Shown here in pieces: positions 7,658 through 14,705 of a stretch of 37,177 bases of DNA (position 1 is its first letter; each line of letters begins with the position of its first letter). This stretch comes from a virus: the IMG/VR virus record IMGVR_UViG_3300036399_001019, positions 1-37,177 of that record, one strand, 5' to 3'. The notes under the pieces are model-generated. The model was not told where the DNA came from. It worked only from the letters and a program-made list of their open reading frames with translations, and made no database searches. A program made the position numbers and the translations under genes.

Positions 7658-8361
7658 GTTTCCCAAGCCTCGCCGGCCTCTTCCTCTTCTTGCTTTGGCT
7701 CGTTTCGTTTGAGGTAGCGATTTACAACTTCGCGCCCGTTGTATTTTGAGCACTCGGTGAGGGCTTCATGGATTAGCGTCTCGATCATCGCCGCGCATTT
7801 GTTTGGGTCGCTCTCGTCTGCTACTCGCGGGCCTGCGGTGTTTGGAATCGCCAGCATTTTTGCCCGGAGGTTTGCCAGCCCCTCCCCTACGACTTCGGTA
7901 ATGCAGGCAGCATCGTGGAGCTGTCCTTGAATTGCTTGCGATTGTGCTTCGAGGATTTCGGCGCGGGCTTTGTAAACTCTGGTTCTTTGCACTTCGTAGT
8001 CGCCGGTTTCATTGTTCTCCCATTGATTTGCTTTACGAGTTCGCAGAAAACGAATGTAATTGTGCGCCGATTGCCAGAGGTCATACGCTCCGCGACTTGT
8101 CCGTATTACAACGGCATCGGCAACGAGTTGATGGACTCTTGCCGGGGTGACTCCGAACAGCTCTGCGACCTCATCAACTCCAGCGTTGGAATATCGCCCT
8201 TCGCTTTCTTCAGCTTCTCCGTTTCTTTCCGCAAGTTCATACGCAAGTTTTGACTCTCGCGCCGTCAGGGTTTTTCCATCCTTCAGCTTTTGCAGGATGT
8301 TTTTAAATTCAGCATCACGAATTTTTTGCGCTAAGTTTTTTGCTGGCTCTTCGGTTTTCAT
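7654..8361 (-). CDS. Terminase small subunit, Nu1-like
   Basis: The 235-residue protein probably binds the packaging site and recruits the large subunit. An Arg/Lys- and Glu-rich helical N-terminus (1-55) precedes a winged-helix-type helix-turn-helix at about 61-83 (VDEVAELFGVTPARVHQLV), followed by RGAYDLWQSAHNYIRFLR and a helical region (VYKARAEILEAQSQAIQGQL). This matches the Nu1/DNA-packaging family. The start and stop overlap both neighbours as ATGA, so the glycosyltransferase, small subunit and large subunit are probably translated from one message. Confidence 0.85.
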   Translation of the reverse strand: MKTEEPAKNLAQKIRDAEFKNILQKLKDGKTLTARESKLAYELAERNGEAEESEGRYSNAGVDEVAELFGVTPARVHQLVADAVVIRTSRGAYDLWQSAHNYIRFLRTRKANQWENNETGDYEVQRTRVYKARAEILEAQSQAIQGQLHDAACITEVVGEGLANLRAKMLAIPNTAGPRVADESDPNKCAAMIETLIHEALTECSKYNGREVVNRYLKRNEPKQEEEEAGEAWET

Positions 8362-9224
8362 GGTCGTGTCTTTCTGAGTTCTTCACCGACGATGCACGGA
8401 ACTGCGTTTCTCCATTTTATGCGGTGGTGCATCCTCCGATAAACCGGACCCATATCAGCGACCTTTACACAGCTCGGCGCATACATGACGGAGTAGAATG
8501 ATTTAACGTATGTGCCAGATTCCAAATAAAGCTCGGTCATTCCGCCTGAGTTGGCTTGCGTTTGCTTCTGGCAGATTCCGATATTGGGAACGGTCAAAAA
8601 TAAAACCCCGCGCCTGCCTGCGCACGTGTAGGAATTTACGTCTTCGTTGATCCTGCCGAAAAACCGAAAATCGCAAGCGGTATTAAATACGAATGTGTTC
8701 ATTGCCTTTCGCCTTAGTTTTAACTTCTTCGCCATCGACCCATTTTTTCCGCCGATGAAATCCCCGTTCTGCGCCATCGCAATAGTTGCCGCCTTGCTCA
8801 CTTTGAGAAAATCCACCATCGCATCGAACACCCCATCCAGATTTGAGATATTTGTTTTATCGCAAAATTGAAGTTTTCCATCCGCTCGATACCGAAAATC
8901 TTGGTAATCGTCATCCAGCTCGATGAACCACTCTGCGCCCACTTCTTTCGCTACTTCAAAGCATGCGTTTCGAGCGTAAACGATGGCCCTCCGGTCTCCG
9001 AAGTTGTCGCCCTCATCAAAGGTGTCTGAGATTCCTTTTTTGTCGAAGACATGCACCTGTCCCTTGAACCGCTTTTCATATTCGCCCCGGCTTTTGTCTT
9101 CATTGTCGATCAGGATAATGACTCGGCCAGTGTAGCCTTGCCGCTTTAAGGCGCGAGCGGTGTGGACCCGATCCGGTCTCCCGTGCGTCATAATGATGGC
9201 GACGAAGTTTTTATTCTTCATCAT
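8358..9224 (-). CDS. TET-associated glycosyltransferase-like protein (TAGT)
   Basis: The 288-residue protein has the hallmarks of the phage TAGT family: IMTHGRPDRVHTARALK at the N-terminus, IILIDNEDKSRGEY, a DDD motif at about 104-106 in WFIELDDDYQDF, TIAMAQNGDFIGG, GRINEDVNSY at about 190-199, and QKQTQANSGGMTELYLESGTYVKS. Family members are thought to add sugars to modified bases in phage DNA (established by comparative genomics, chiefly next to TET/JBP dioxygenases). No TET/JBP-like gene is visible here, so the acceptor is unknown. The DNA is AT-richer than the structural genes. Two consecutive ATGs (9224, 9221) could start it. Confidence 0.8.
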   Translation of the reverse strand: MMKNKNFVAIIMTHGRPDRVHTARALKRQGYTGRVIILIDNEDKSRGEYEKRFKGQVHVFDKKGISDTFDEGDNFGDRRAIVYARNACFEVAKEVGAEWFIELDDDYQDFRYRADGKLQFCDKTNISNLDGVFDAMVDFLKVSKAATIAMAQNGDFIGGKNGSMAKKLKLRRKAMNTFVFNTACDFRFFGRINEDVNSYTCAGRRGVLFLTVPNIGICQKQTQANSGGMTELYLESGTYVKSFYSVMYAPSCVKVADMGPVYRRMHHRIKWRNAVPCIVGEELRKTRP

Positions 9225-9996
9225 GGGCAGGGTTGTCCTTGTCGAACATTTCAGCGATGTGGTTACTGAACACCACGAACCCTTTTTCGATTGCCTTATC
9301 GAAGTCCACGATTACCAGGGCCGAATCTTCCATCAGGTCTTGAACGTGCGGATCCGAGTGAGCGTAAAACTCGGCGATGTTTTCAAAGTCGAATATGGTG
9401 TGCCGATGAGCCGCCGCGATCAGGAAGGATTTTAAGGCAGGTTCGATTTTGGCTACTTCGATCTTTTCCATTATCGCCCTTGTTTTTTTCTCATCATAAA
9501 GCTCCGCGACTTCCGGCTTTGTTCCCTTTGGCTCATATTTCGGAGCTTCGATTTTTCTGGTGTAGGCGTCCCCGGTTCCCTCCCCTGTTCCGAACGCATC
9601 AATTTCGCCGGCATTGAATCCCGTAAGCTCGATATCGAACCCGTCCGCCGTCAACCTGTCCAGTTCCGCCTTTAGCATCGACTCGTCCCATCCTGCATTT
9701 AGTGCCAACTTGTTGTCTGCGATGACATAGGCGCGGCGTTGGCTTTCGCTTAGATGCCCTAACCGAAGGCACGGCACGGTTTGCATTTCCAACTTGCGAG
9801 CGGCCAGAAGTCGCCCATGCCCAGCAATGATTCCGTTCTCCCCGTCGATCAAAACGGGATTGGTAAACCCGAACTCTCGGATTGAAGACGCTATTTGAGC
9901 AACTTGCGCATCGCTATGGGTGCGACTGTTTGCAGCATAAGGAATTAAAGAGGCAACATTTATGCTCTCGATTTTCTTTGGAATCGTGATATTCAT
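9211..9996 (-). CDS. ParB N-terminal-domain protein paired with TAGT
   Basis: Residues 1-115 form a ParB/Srx-type domain: IESINVASLIPYAANSRTHS, QIASSIREFGFTNPVLID, IIAGHGRLLAARKL (GHGR at 59-62) and RAYVIADNKLALNAGW. In many phages this domain is fused to a DNA methyltransferase; here it is followed by about 100 residues of another kind (KKTRAIMEKIEVAKIEPALKS, VQDLMEDSALVIVDFDKAIE) with no methyltransferase motif. It overlaps the TAGT gene by 14 bases. The pair probably acts together on DNA modification; the ParB domain may bind nucleotide or DNA. The precise activity is unknown. Confidence 0.75.
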   Translation of the reverse strand: MNITIPKKIESINVASLIPYAANSRTHSDAQVAQIASSIREFGFTNPVLIDGENGIIAGHGRLLAARKLEMQTVPCLRLGHLSESQRRAYVIADNKLALNAGWDESMLKAELDRLTADGFDIELTGFNAGEIDAFGTGEGTGDAYTRKIEAPKYEPKGTKPEVAELYDEKKTRAIMEKIEVAKIEPALKSFLIAAAHRHTIFDFENIAEFYAHSDPHVQDLMEDSALVIVDFDKAIEKGFVVFSNHIAEMFDKDNPAHDEE

Positions 9997-10024
9997 TTTG
10001 TAAAATCAAACGGCAGTTTTTCGG

Positions 10025-10498
10025 TCAATCTCTAACCAAACTCTGCAAGTTTCCGTCTACCCGCACCCGTCCCCCCGTGGAAGAACCTACTACCCCCCCG
10101 GCTGGTGGCTGGTCGTAGGCTTTGAGTGGGTATCGATATTCGTCTGGCTTGCGGGCGCAGAGGTTGCGCACCCATTTGACCGTGAGACCATAAGCGACTG
10201 CGACTTGCGCGTGTGTCTTTCCTTCTGCTACGGCAGCACGGATGCGTTGCTGTCTTTCAAAGACGGCGATGTGGTGGCAGGTTGCCAGCGGTAAGAGCAT
10301 GCCGCAGAACTCCCTTTGCATGAGCTTTGCCTTCTCTTCGCCGATTGTCCGAACGAGATAGCTGTCCGGTGCCAGCTTTCCTTTTGGCACATACAGGCAG
10401 CGATACAGGCAGGACATGGCAAGGGCTAGCGTGGCCTCGCGTCCGATGACATCCGCAACGACTTGAGCCGTGGGTGGTAGAGGGATTTCAGAGTTCAT
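10025..10498 (-). CDS. Mor-like transcription activator
   Basis: The 157-residue protein starts at ATG 10498 behind an AAGGGGAGG ribosome site; a longer form from 10528 lacks such a site. It follows the Mor/C layout of phage Mu: a dimerisation part (VIGREATLALAMSCLYRCLYVPKGKLAPDSYLVRTIGEEKAKLM) and a helix-turn-helix near 93-113 (GKTHAQVAVAYGLTVKWVRNLC). Mor-type proteins activate middle or late phage promoters. Its place after a sigma-factor gene and before the packaging genes suits a late activator. The C-terminal tail is Pro/Gly-rich and unlike Mor. Confidence 0.7.
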   Translation of the reverse strand: MNSEIPLPPTAQVVADVIGREATLALAMSCLYRCLYVPKGKLAPDSYLVRTIGEEKAKLMQREFCGMLLPLATCHHIAVFERQQRIRAAVAEGKTHAQVAVAYGLTVKWVRNLCARKPDEYRYPLKAYDQPPAGGVVGSSTGGRVRVDGNLQSLVRD

Positions 10499-10604
10499 GC
10501 GCCTCCCCTTTGTCCTGGCGTTGCTCATCGAGGTCGATTGCCTCCATCATTTCCCTGCTGATCTCGGCAATCGAGCCGCGATGGTTTGGCTTGGCGTGTG
10601 CCAT
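10488..10604 (-). CDS. Possible small coupled protein (38 aa)
   Basis: A short reading frame from ATG 10604 (or GTG 10622) encodes an acidic helical peptide, MAHAKPNHRGSIAEISREMM and EAIDLDEQRQDKGEAHEL. It ends 10 bases inside the Mor-like gene, and its last codons contain that gene's ribosome site. It fills the gap between the sigma factor and the Mor-like activator. No family is recognised and the start is weak, so it could be non-coding leader. Confidence 0.4.
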   Translation of the reverse strand: MAHAKPNHRGSIAEISREMMEAIDLDEQRQDKGEAHEL

Positions 10605-10665
10605 GAGCGTTGCCCATAGCACGACATAACCACGGGCTGCGTGATGAGCTGTCCCGTCTTTGTAT

Positions 10666-11199
10666 TTAAGCGAGGAGATTTTCAAGGTTGAGGCTTTTCT
10701 TGAGTGTGTTAAGTGCGTTTCGGCGAAGGGTTCGGGTTTGGCTGAGAGTGAGGCCTTTTTGTTCCGCGATAGTTTTGAGAGGCAGGTTTTTGAAAAAACT
10801 GAGGCTGATGATTTCCTTTTGAATTTCTGGCAGTTGCTCAATGTGCTTCCGGACTTCGCGCCGGTTTTCCTTTAATGACGGCACGAGAGAGCCTTCCGAG
10901 TCGTTATTTTTTTCAAATAGGGCGACTCGACGCCTCCGAGTGCGCAGGAGGTCAAAGGCCGCTCTGCGAGCGATGCCGATAAGCCACGGCATAACCGGCG
11001 ACCCGGCGCGGAATGTTCCGGCCTTCTGCCATACCTTGAGCATGGCGGTCTGGAATATGTCACCGGCATCGTCAGCCGGGACGATTGAGGCGATGATGCG
11101 CGTGACCTCTGGCTGAGTGAGGGTGAACAGCTCGGCCATCGCGTCTTGGTCGCCGGTGGCGATGCGTTGAAGGCAGGATGTCATTGCGTCCTCGCTCAT
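10666..11199 (-). CDS. Phage-encoded ECF-type RNA polymerase sigma factor
   Basis: The 177-residue protein shows the two conserved regions of an extracytoplasmic-function sigma factor. Region 2 covers about 14-90 (DQDAMAELFTLTQPEV, DAGDIFQTAMLKVWQKAGTF, PWLIGIARRAAFDLLRTRRRR). Region 4 covers about 122-172 (IEQLPEIQKEIISLSF, NLPLKTIAEQKGLTLSQTRT). Regions 1 and 3 are absent, as in ECF factors. I chose ATG 11199, which overlaps the previous stop as ATGA and has GGAAGGA upstream; ATG 11217 is possible. Lying last in the early operon, just before a Mor-like activator, it probably redirects host polymerase to late promoters. Confidence 0.85.
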   Translation of the reverse strand: MSEDAMTSCLQRIATGDQDAMAELFTLTQPEVTRIIASIVPADDAGDIFQTAMLKVWQKAGTFRAGSPVMPWLIGIARRAAFDLLRTRRRRVALFEKNNDSEGSLVPSLKENRREVRKHIEQLPEIQKEIISLSFFKNLPLKTIAEQKGLTLSQTRTLRRNALNTLKKSLNLENLLA

Positions 11200-11525
11200 T
11201 TCTTTAGTTCCTTCCATCGTTTCAATGTGTCTGCAATTCTTTCAGATGTTTCGGTTAATAATGCAGAATCGTGCGATCCGAGGCAGTGTGAGGCGATAAC
11301 GGCCAGATCGTATGCAACGGCCCGCGCCTCGTCTCGTTCGTGCCTTGCCTGCGCCAAAAGCTCCCACGCCTCCACCTCGCACTTGTAGTTGTGAATTGCA
11401 GTAAGCGCCTCATCCCTCTCCAAACAGCAAGCCAACTCCAAAAACTCCTCCAAGTGGATGAAGTTGCCGGGGTTTTCAGCCAGCAGCCGTTTGTAAAGAG
11501 CGTCCGTCTCAGGCGTGTCACTCAT
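11196..11525 (-). CDS. MSDTPETD-type phage hypothetical protein (109 aa)
   Basis: The start (MSDTPETDALYKRL) and the middle part (FIHLEEFLELACCLERDEALTA) match a common family of small phage proteins of the form MSDTPRTD...LERELA. No function is known for it. The rest is helical and charged (ELLAQARHERDEARAVAYDLA). Both ends overlap neighbours as ATGA, placing it firmly in the early operon. Confidence 0.75.
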   Translation of the reverse strand: MSDTPETDALYKRLLAENPGNFIHLEEFLELACCLERDEALTAIHNYKCEVEAWELLAQARHERDEARAVAYDLAVIASHCLGSHDSALLTETSERIADTLKRWKELKK

Positions 11526-11812
11526 TCCTCGCCCCCCTTGTAGATTTCTCTGGGGTCGATTATCCCGGCCTCCGCTTTGCATAGGTCGGATGGTCGGCAT
11601 CCGATTTGCCGAGCGAGTTGAAGGATGGTTTTTCTCTGTAATCTCCGTTGGTTCTTGTATTTTTCGCCAAGTTTTTGCCATTCGCGCATGATTTCGGGAC
11701 ATTGGCCGGCGGCATTGCACCGGCGACACTCGATATCGATTCCCGCCGTGTTCATGTTTGCATGGCTCTCGATTCCCGATCCGTTGCAAGTCCAACATTT
11801 TATCATGCTCAT
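11522..11812 (-). CDS. Zinc-ribbon / helix-turn-helix small protein (96 aa)
   Basis: ATG 11812 overlaps the stop of the DnaC-like gene. The N-terminal 35 residues hold two Cys pairs (CWTCNGSG, ECRRCNAAGQC), typical of a DnaJ-like zinc ribbon. The C-terminal half carries a helix-turn-helix-like segment (KTILQLARQIGCRPSDLCKAEAG). It could be a DNA-binding regulator or replication accessory; the family is not known to me. Confidence 0.7.
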   Translation of the reverse strand: MSMIKCWTCNGSGIESHANMNTAGIDIECRRCNAAGQCPEIMREWQKLGEKYKNQRRLQRKTILQLARQIGCRPSDLCKAEAGIIDPREIYKGGEE

Positions 11813-12546
11813 TGTCCGTCCCTCCATACCGCTGTAATGCGTGAAAATTCGATGAGCCTCCGCATGATCGGCTCGCCTCTGTCCTCGCTGAACATCTTGC
11901 AAAGCACATCGCTCTTGGCGTTGGCTGTCCAGATTGTCGGCAGCATGTTTGCCGTGCGGTGTTCCAGCACGGCGTAAAGTTCCATTTCTCCCCGCTCGGT
12001 CATGCGTTGCTTGCCGAGGTCGTCGAGAAACCACACGCTTGCCGTGTAGCAGGCGCAGAGGTCTTTCTCCGCTTGCGCCTTGCGTGCCTTGTCATCGGCG
12101 AATTGATCGACGCATATTTTCCCGAATGCTGTCGAGGTCATCGCCGCACATCGATGGCCTGCTTGCACCATCCGGTTCATCAGCAAATAAGCCGCCCTTG
12201 TTTTGCCTTTGCCAGCCATCCCCACGAAGCCGACTCCCACCGGATTCCATGTCCAGGTGAAAGCCGCCTCGCGGAAGCGTGCATGGATTCGTTCGGGGTC
12301 GGTGTTGCGGTAGAGAGGCGGGCAAATCGCCAGAAAGGCATCCTCCCGCGCTTTTTTCTTCGCCTCCGCTATCCTGACCCTTTCGGCGTTCTCCGACGCC
12401 TTGCAGGCCCGTTCTTGGCACGCCTCGCACCGTGTCTGCGTGAAGATCGTCCTTCCGCCAAACTCCACATCGTGCGGAGTGAACCCCATTGCGCAGTCCG
12501 AGCAGTCTCGTGTTGTCATCGTTTGCATGTCGTTCAATAGCTCCAT
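11809..12546 (-). CDS. DnaC-like helicase loader ATPase
   Basis: The 245-residue protein has two Cys pairs near the N-terminus (CSDC at 15-18, CEAC at 40-43), then an AAA+ core with Walker A GMAGKGKT at about 109-116 and Walker B VWFLDDLG at about 171-178. A region with TIWTANAKSDVL and RGEPIMRRL corresponds to sensor and arginine-finger positions. It fits DnaC/IstB-type loaders of the replicative helicase. It directly follows the replication protein gene and overlaps it by 13 bases. The start could instead be ATG 12528, which has GGAG upstream. Confidence 0.85.
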   Translation of the reverse strand: MELLNDMQTMTTRDCSDCAMGFTPHDVEFGGRTIFTQTRCEACQERACKASENAERVRIAEAKKKAREDAFLAICPPLYRNTDPERIHARFREAAFTWTWNPVGVGFVGMAGKGKTRAAYLLMNRMVQAGHRCAAMTSTAFGKICVDQFADDKARKAQAEKDLCACYTASVWFLDDLGKQRMTERGEMELYAVLEHRTANMLPTIWTANAKSDVLCKMFSEDRGEPIMRRLIEFSRITAVWRDGQ

Positions 12547-13178
12547 TGTGATTTTTGTGCGGGGATTGCTGGGCTGGATTTTTTGAGCCAACCGAAAAAG
12601 CCCCGTTGGTTTGCTGTCGTTCCTTTGCTGGCGCAGTAACGCTGAAAGGTCTTCAGCTCGCCATCGACATCGCGGTCAGGGAAATTCCGCCGCATGTTCT
12701 CCAACCATTCCGCGTTTTCCGTTTCAAGGTCGCCGACTGGCTCCTCGCGCGTTGGTAGGTCTGTAGGTATACTCTTATTCTTCTCTTCTTCTACTCTAGG
12801 TAACTCACCAAGCGTTAGCGGAGCGTTACCTTTTCTGCTCTTGTGCGCTGCCACTCGTTTTGCGGTAAGCCCCCTGTTTTTAGCTGTTTGGCCGTTGTGC
12901 CGCTCAAAGCGTGGGAAGGAAAGGAGGCCATCGCGTCCTTCCAACCAACCGACTTTGCGGAGCGCCTCAGCGAAACCTTGGCAGTTTGTCAACCTGTCGA
13001 GCGTTACCGTGGTAACGCTGATTGCGTTACCTGTTAGAGTGTGCGTATCGGCCCATGCCCAGACCTTCCAGAGCATCCCGACTATGTGGAGCGGGTCACG
13101 ATCCAGCATACAAGCTATGGAAAAAACTTCCGGCTTTGTGTCGAGTGAAACCTCTACTTTGATCCATTCACCGGCCAT
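12534..13178 (-). CDS. Replication initiator-like protein (gpO-like position)
   Basis: The 214-residue protein starts at ATG 13178, one base after the previous stop. Its first 100 residues (WIKVEVSLDTKPEVFSIACM, IVGMLWKVWAWADTHTLTGN, GFAEALRKVGWLEGRDGLLS) match a winged-helix domain common in phage replication proteins that act before a DnaC-type loader. The C-terminal part (DVDGELKTFQRYCASKGTTA, GFFGWLKKSS) resembles loader-interacting domains. The pair initiator plus loader suggests that the phage opens its own origin, possibly within this gene as in lambda O. No iteron cluster was evident to me. Confidence 0.7.
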   Translation of the reverse strand: MAGEWIKVEVSLDTKPEVFSIACMLDRDPLHIVGMLWKVWAWADTHTLTGNAISVTTVTLDRLTNCQGFAEALRKVGWLEGRDGLLSFPRFERHNGQTAKNRGLTAKRVAAHKSRKGNAPLTLGELPRVEEEKNKSIPTDLPTREEPVGDLETENAEWLENMRRNFPDRDVDGELKTFQRYCASKGTTANQRGFFGWLKKSSPAIPAQKSQWSY

Positions 13179-13179
13179 A

Positions 13180-13482
13180 TTAAAACGGTATTTCCTCCCC
13201 CGTGTCGTCATGCGTCCGGCCTTGGTATCGGTCAGCCGGTCCCTGCGGTTTCCCTGCTGGAACGCTTGCCTTTTTGAGATACTTCCAGTTCCCAATGATC
13301 GGGCCGCGCTCGCCATTGTCCCGCCGTTCCTTGGAAATCTCCTGCGTTACAAAGCCATCGTTCCCAAACTGGTCAGGCCCGCCCTTGTTGGCAAAGAATG
13401 CCAGCCCGACATATTTCCCGTTCTTGCCGACATAGATTTCGCCCTTCTCGATCTTGGTGACATTGATGCTGGCTTTAATCAT
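13180..13482 (-). CDS. SSB-like protein with acidic EEIPF tail (100 aa)
   Basis: The first 70 residues are beta-rich (IKASINVTKIEKGEIYVGKN, YVGLAFFANKGGPDQFGNDG, GPIIGNWKYLKK), compatible with a short OB-type fold. A flexible Gly/Pro-rich linker follows, and the last residues are DDTGEEIPF. That end closely resembles the acidic DDDIPF tip by which bacterial single-stranded DNA-binding proteins recruit partner enzymes. Its place between RusA and the replication genes supports ssDNA binding. I infer function from the tail and context, not from a firm family match. Confidence 0.6.
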   Translation of the reverse strand: MIKASINVTKIEKGEIYVGKNGKYVGLAFFANKGGPDQFGNDGFVTQEISKERRDNGERGPIIGNWKYLKKASVPAGKPQGPADRYQGRTHDDTGEEIPF

Positions 13483-13678
13483 TTGCTTCTTCCGTGGTCT
13501 TTTCGTATTTCCCGTTTTTCCAGAGCCATAATTCCCTCTTTGTTGTCTCAATGGTCGCCGCATCCTCGCGGGCGTTTTTGCGTAGCGCCCGGATGACTGC
13601 GGTTAGCTCCATGTTTTCGGTGAGGAGTTTTTGAACCTCGGTTTGAAGGCGTTTGTTTTCTTGTAGGATTTCGTTCAT
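13475..13678 (-). CDS. Small coiled-coil protein (67 aa)
   Basis: The sequence is dominated by a leucine-zipper-like helix (EILQENKRLQTEVQKLLTEN), then a charged segment and a C-terminal WLWKNGKYEKTTEEAND. It overlaps RusA by 4 bases (ATGA) and the SSB-like gene by 8. No family is recognised. It could be an accessory partner of the resolvase or the SSB-like protein. Confidence 0.7.
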   Translation of the reverse strand: MNEILQENKRLQTEVQKLLTENMELTAVIRALRKNAREDAATIETTKRELWLWKNGKYEKTTEEAND

Positions 13679-14124
13679 TTCATTTCTGAGATTGTGATTT
13701 CAGCCCACGAAGCAGACCGCTCGTGTGCGTATTTTTTGTGTATGAGCGCCGAGACAATTTGCGCATCGTCGCGCCAGACTCCGATTTGCGTGAGGGCGTC
13801 CGTTGCCGCTTTGAAAATGTTGTCGGCGTCCGGTTTACTGGTTTTCCACTCTGGGGCGGTTGGTTTGAGAGCGCCTTTGCTCGTTAGGTGGGATTTTGGG
13901 CGGGCGAAGTGACACCACAGCGAGACCCGAATCGGGACATCCGCCATAAGGTTCTGAGCGCCGGCCTTTGTCGCCGCCTCCGCGATGGCACTCTTCCATG
14001 CCTCTGCCGTGCCGGGGTCGTAAACGCGAGCGGCGAATTTGCCTCCCCCCATGTTGCGGGCGAAGGCTTTTGGCCGTGGTTGGCCTTTTGGCTCGGCAAA
14101 GACTTGGAAGGTGATGGCCTTCAT
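13675..14124 (-). CDS. rusA: RusA-type Holliday junction resolvase
   Basis: The 149-residue protein begins with the RusA N-terminal pattern (ITFQVFAEPKGQPRPKA). It carries the catalytic KPDADN motif at about 97-102, followed by IFKAATDALTQIGVWRDDAQIV with the conserved W-x-DDxQI. RusA cuts four-way junctions symmetrically and resolves recombination or replication intermediates before packaging. It lies with RecE/RecT-like genes in one chain of overlapping genes. The length fits the family (about 120-150). Confidence 0.9.
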   Translation of the reverse strand: MKAITFQVFAEPKGQPRPKAFARNMGGGKFAARVYDPGTAEAWKSAIAEAATKAGAQNLMADVPIRVSLWCHFARPKSHLTSKGALKPTAPEWKTSKPDADNIFKAATDALTQIGVWRDDAQIVSALIHKKYAHERSASWAEITISEMK

Positions 14125-14453
14125 CCTCGGCAGTAAATCGCTGCGCGGCGGATCTCAGCCGCCCGTTGCGTCATCTCCCGCGCTTGGTGTTCCAGCCAGT
14201 TCGCGGCGTGGGCGATTTCGTTGCAGTCTGCGCACGATGCCGCCTTGTAGCCTCGCTGTCCGCTGATGACCTTGCCCCCGCTGGCGTTGGCCAATGCCCG
14301 GATCGTGCGGTCGTTGCAGTCCGGTTCCTCCAAGGCCCGCGCCGAGACCCATGTCCCGGCGCGAGCCAACCGCGCCACAAAAACCTCAACACGCTCTGGC
14401 GTGATCTTCGGTGCGCCCTTTTTTGGACGGAAAAGCTCAAGTTGCATCGTCAT
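14121..14453 (-). CDS. Small helix-turn-helix-type phage protein (110 aa)
   Basis: MTMQLELFRPKKGAPKITPE leads into ERVEVFVARLARAGTWVSAR and ALEEPDCNDRTIRALANAS, a winged-helix-like segment (CNDRTIRALANASGGKVISG). A Cys pair (ASCADC) and a helical Arg-rich C-terminus follow. Similar small proteins occur beside RusA in phages, but I know no function. Both ends overlap neighbours as ATGA; ATG 14447 is an alternative start. Confidence 0.7.
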   Translation of the reverse strand: MTMQLELFRPKKGAPKITPERVEVFVARLARAGTWVSARALEEPDCNDRTIRALANASGGKVISGQRGYKAASCADCNEIAHAANWLEHQAREMTQRAAEIRRAAIYCRG

Positions 14454-14704
14454 ATGGCAAGCTCCTGCTGTGCGGGGTTGCTCACATTCTTCTCGGTCTC
14501 ATCCGTGGTCTTGACCGCATACGAGAGGCGAACTTTGAGATTCCGAGTCGGCCCGCTGTGGTCGAGCTTCACCGCGATGCTCACGCTGCCGTTCTGGTCT
14601 TCGCTGTCCGAGACCGCCCGGAGGATGCCGATCCAATGGGTTTCGAGGATGTCGCCCACGAGCGCTTTGGCTTCCTCAAGCTCGATGTCGTTGTAATCTT
14701 CCAT
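14450..14704 (-). CDS. Conserved phage hypothetical protein (84 aa)
   Basis: The protein starts at ATG 14704 (MEDYNDIELEEAKALVGDIL), 1 base after the RecE-like stop. The second half, GSVSIAVKLDHSGPTRNLKV and RLSYAVKTTDETEKN, is a pattern I have seen in small proteins of phage recombination regions. It looks like a single beta-type domain. No function is known. It overlaps the next gene as ATGA. Confidence 0.7.
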   Translation of the reverse strand: MEDYNDIELEEAKALVGDILETHWIGILRAVSDSEDQNGSVSIAVKLDHSGPTRNLKVRLSYAVKTTDETEKNVSNPAQQELAI

Positions 14705-14705
14705 A

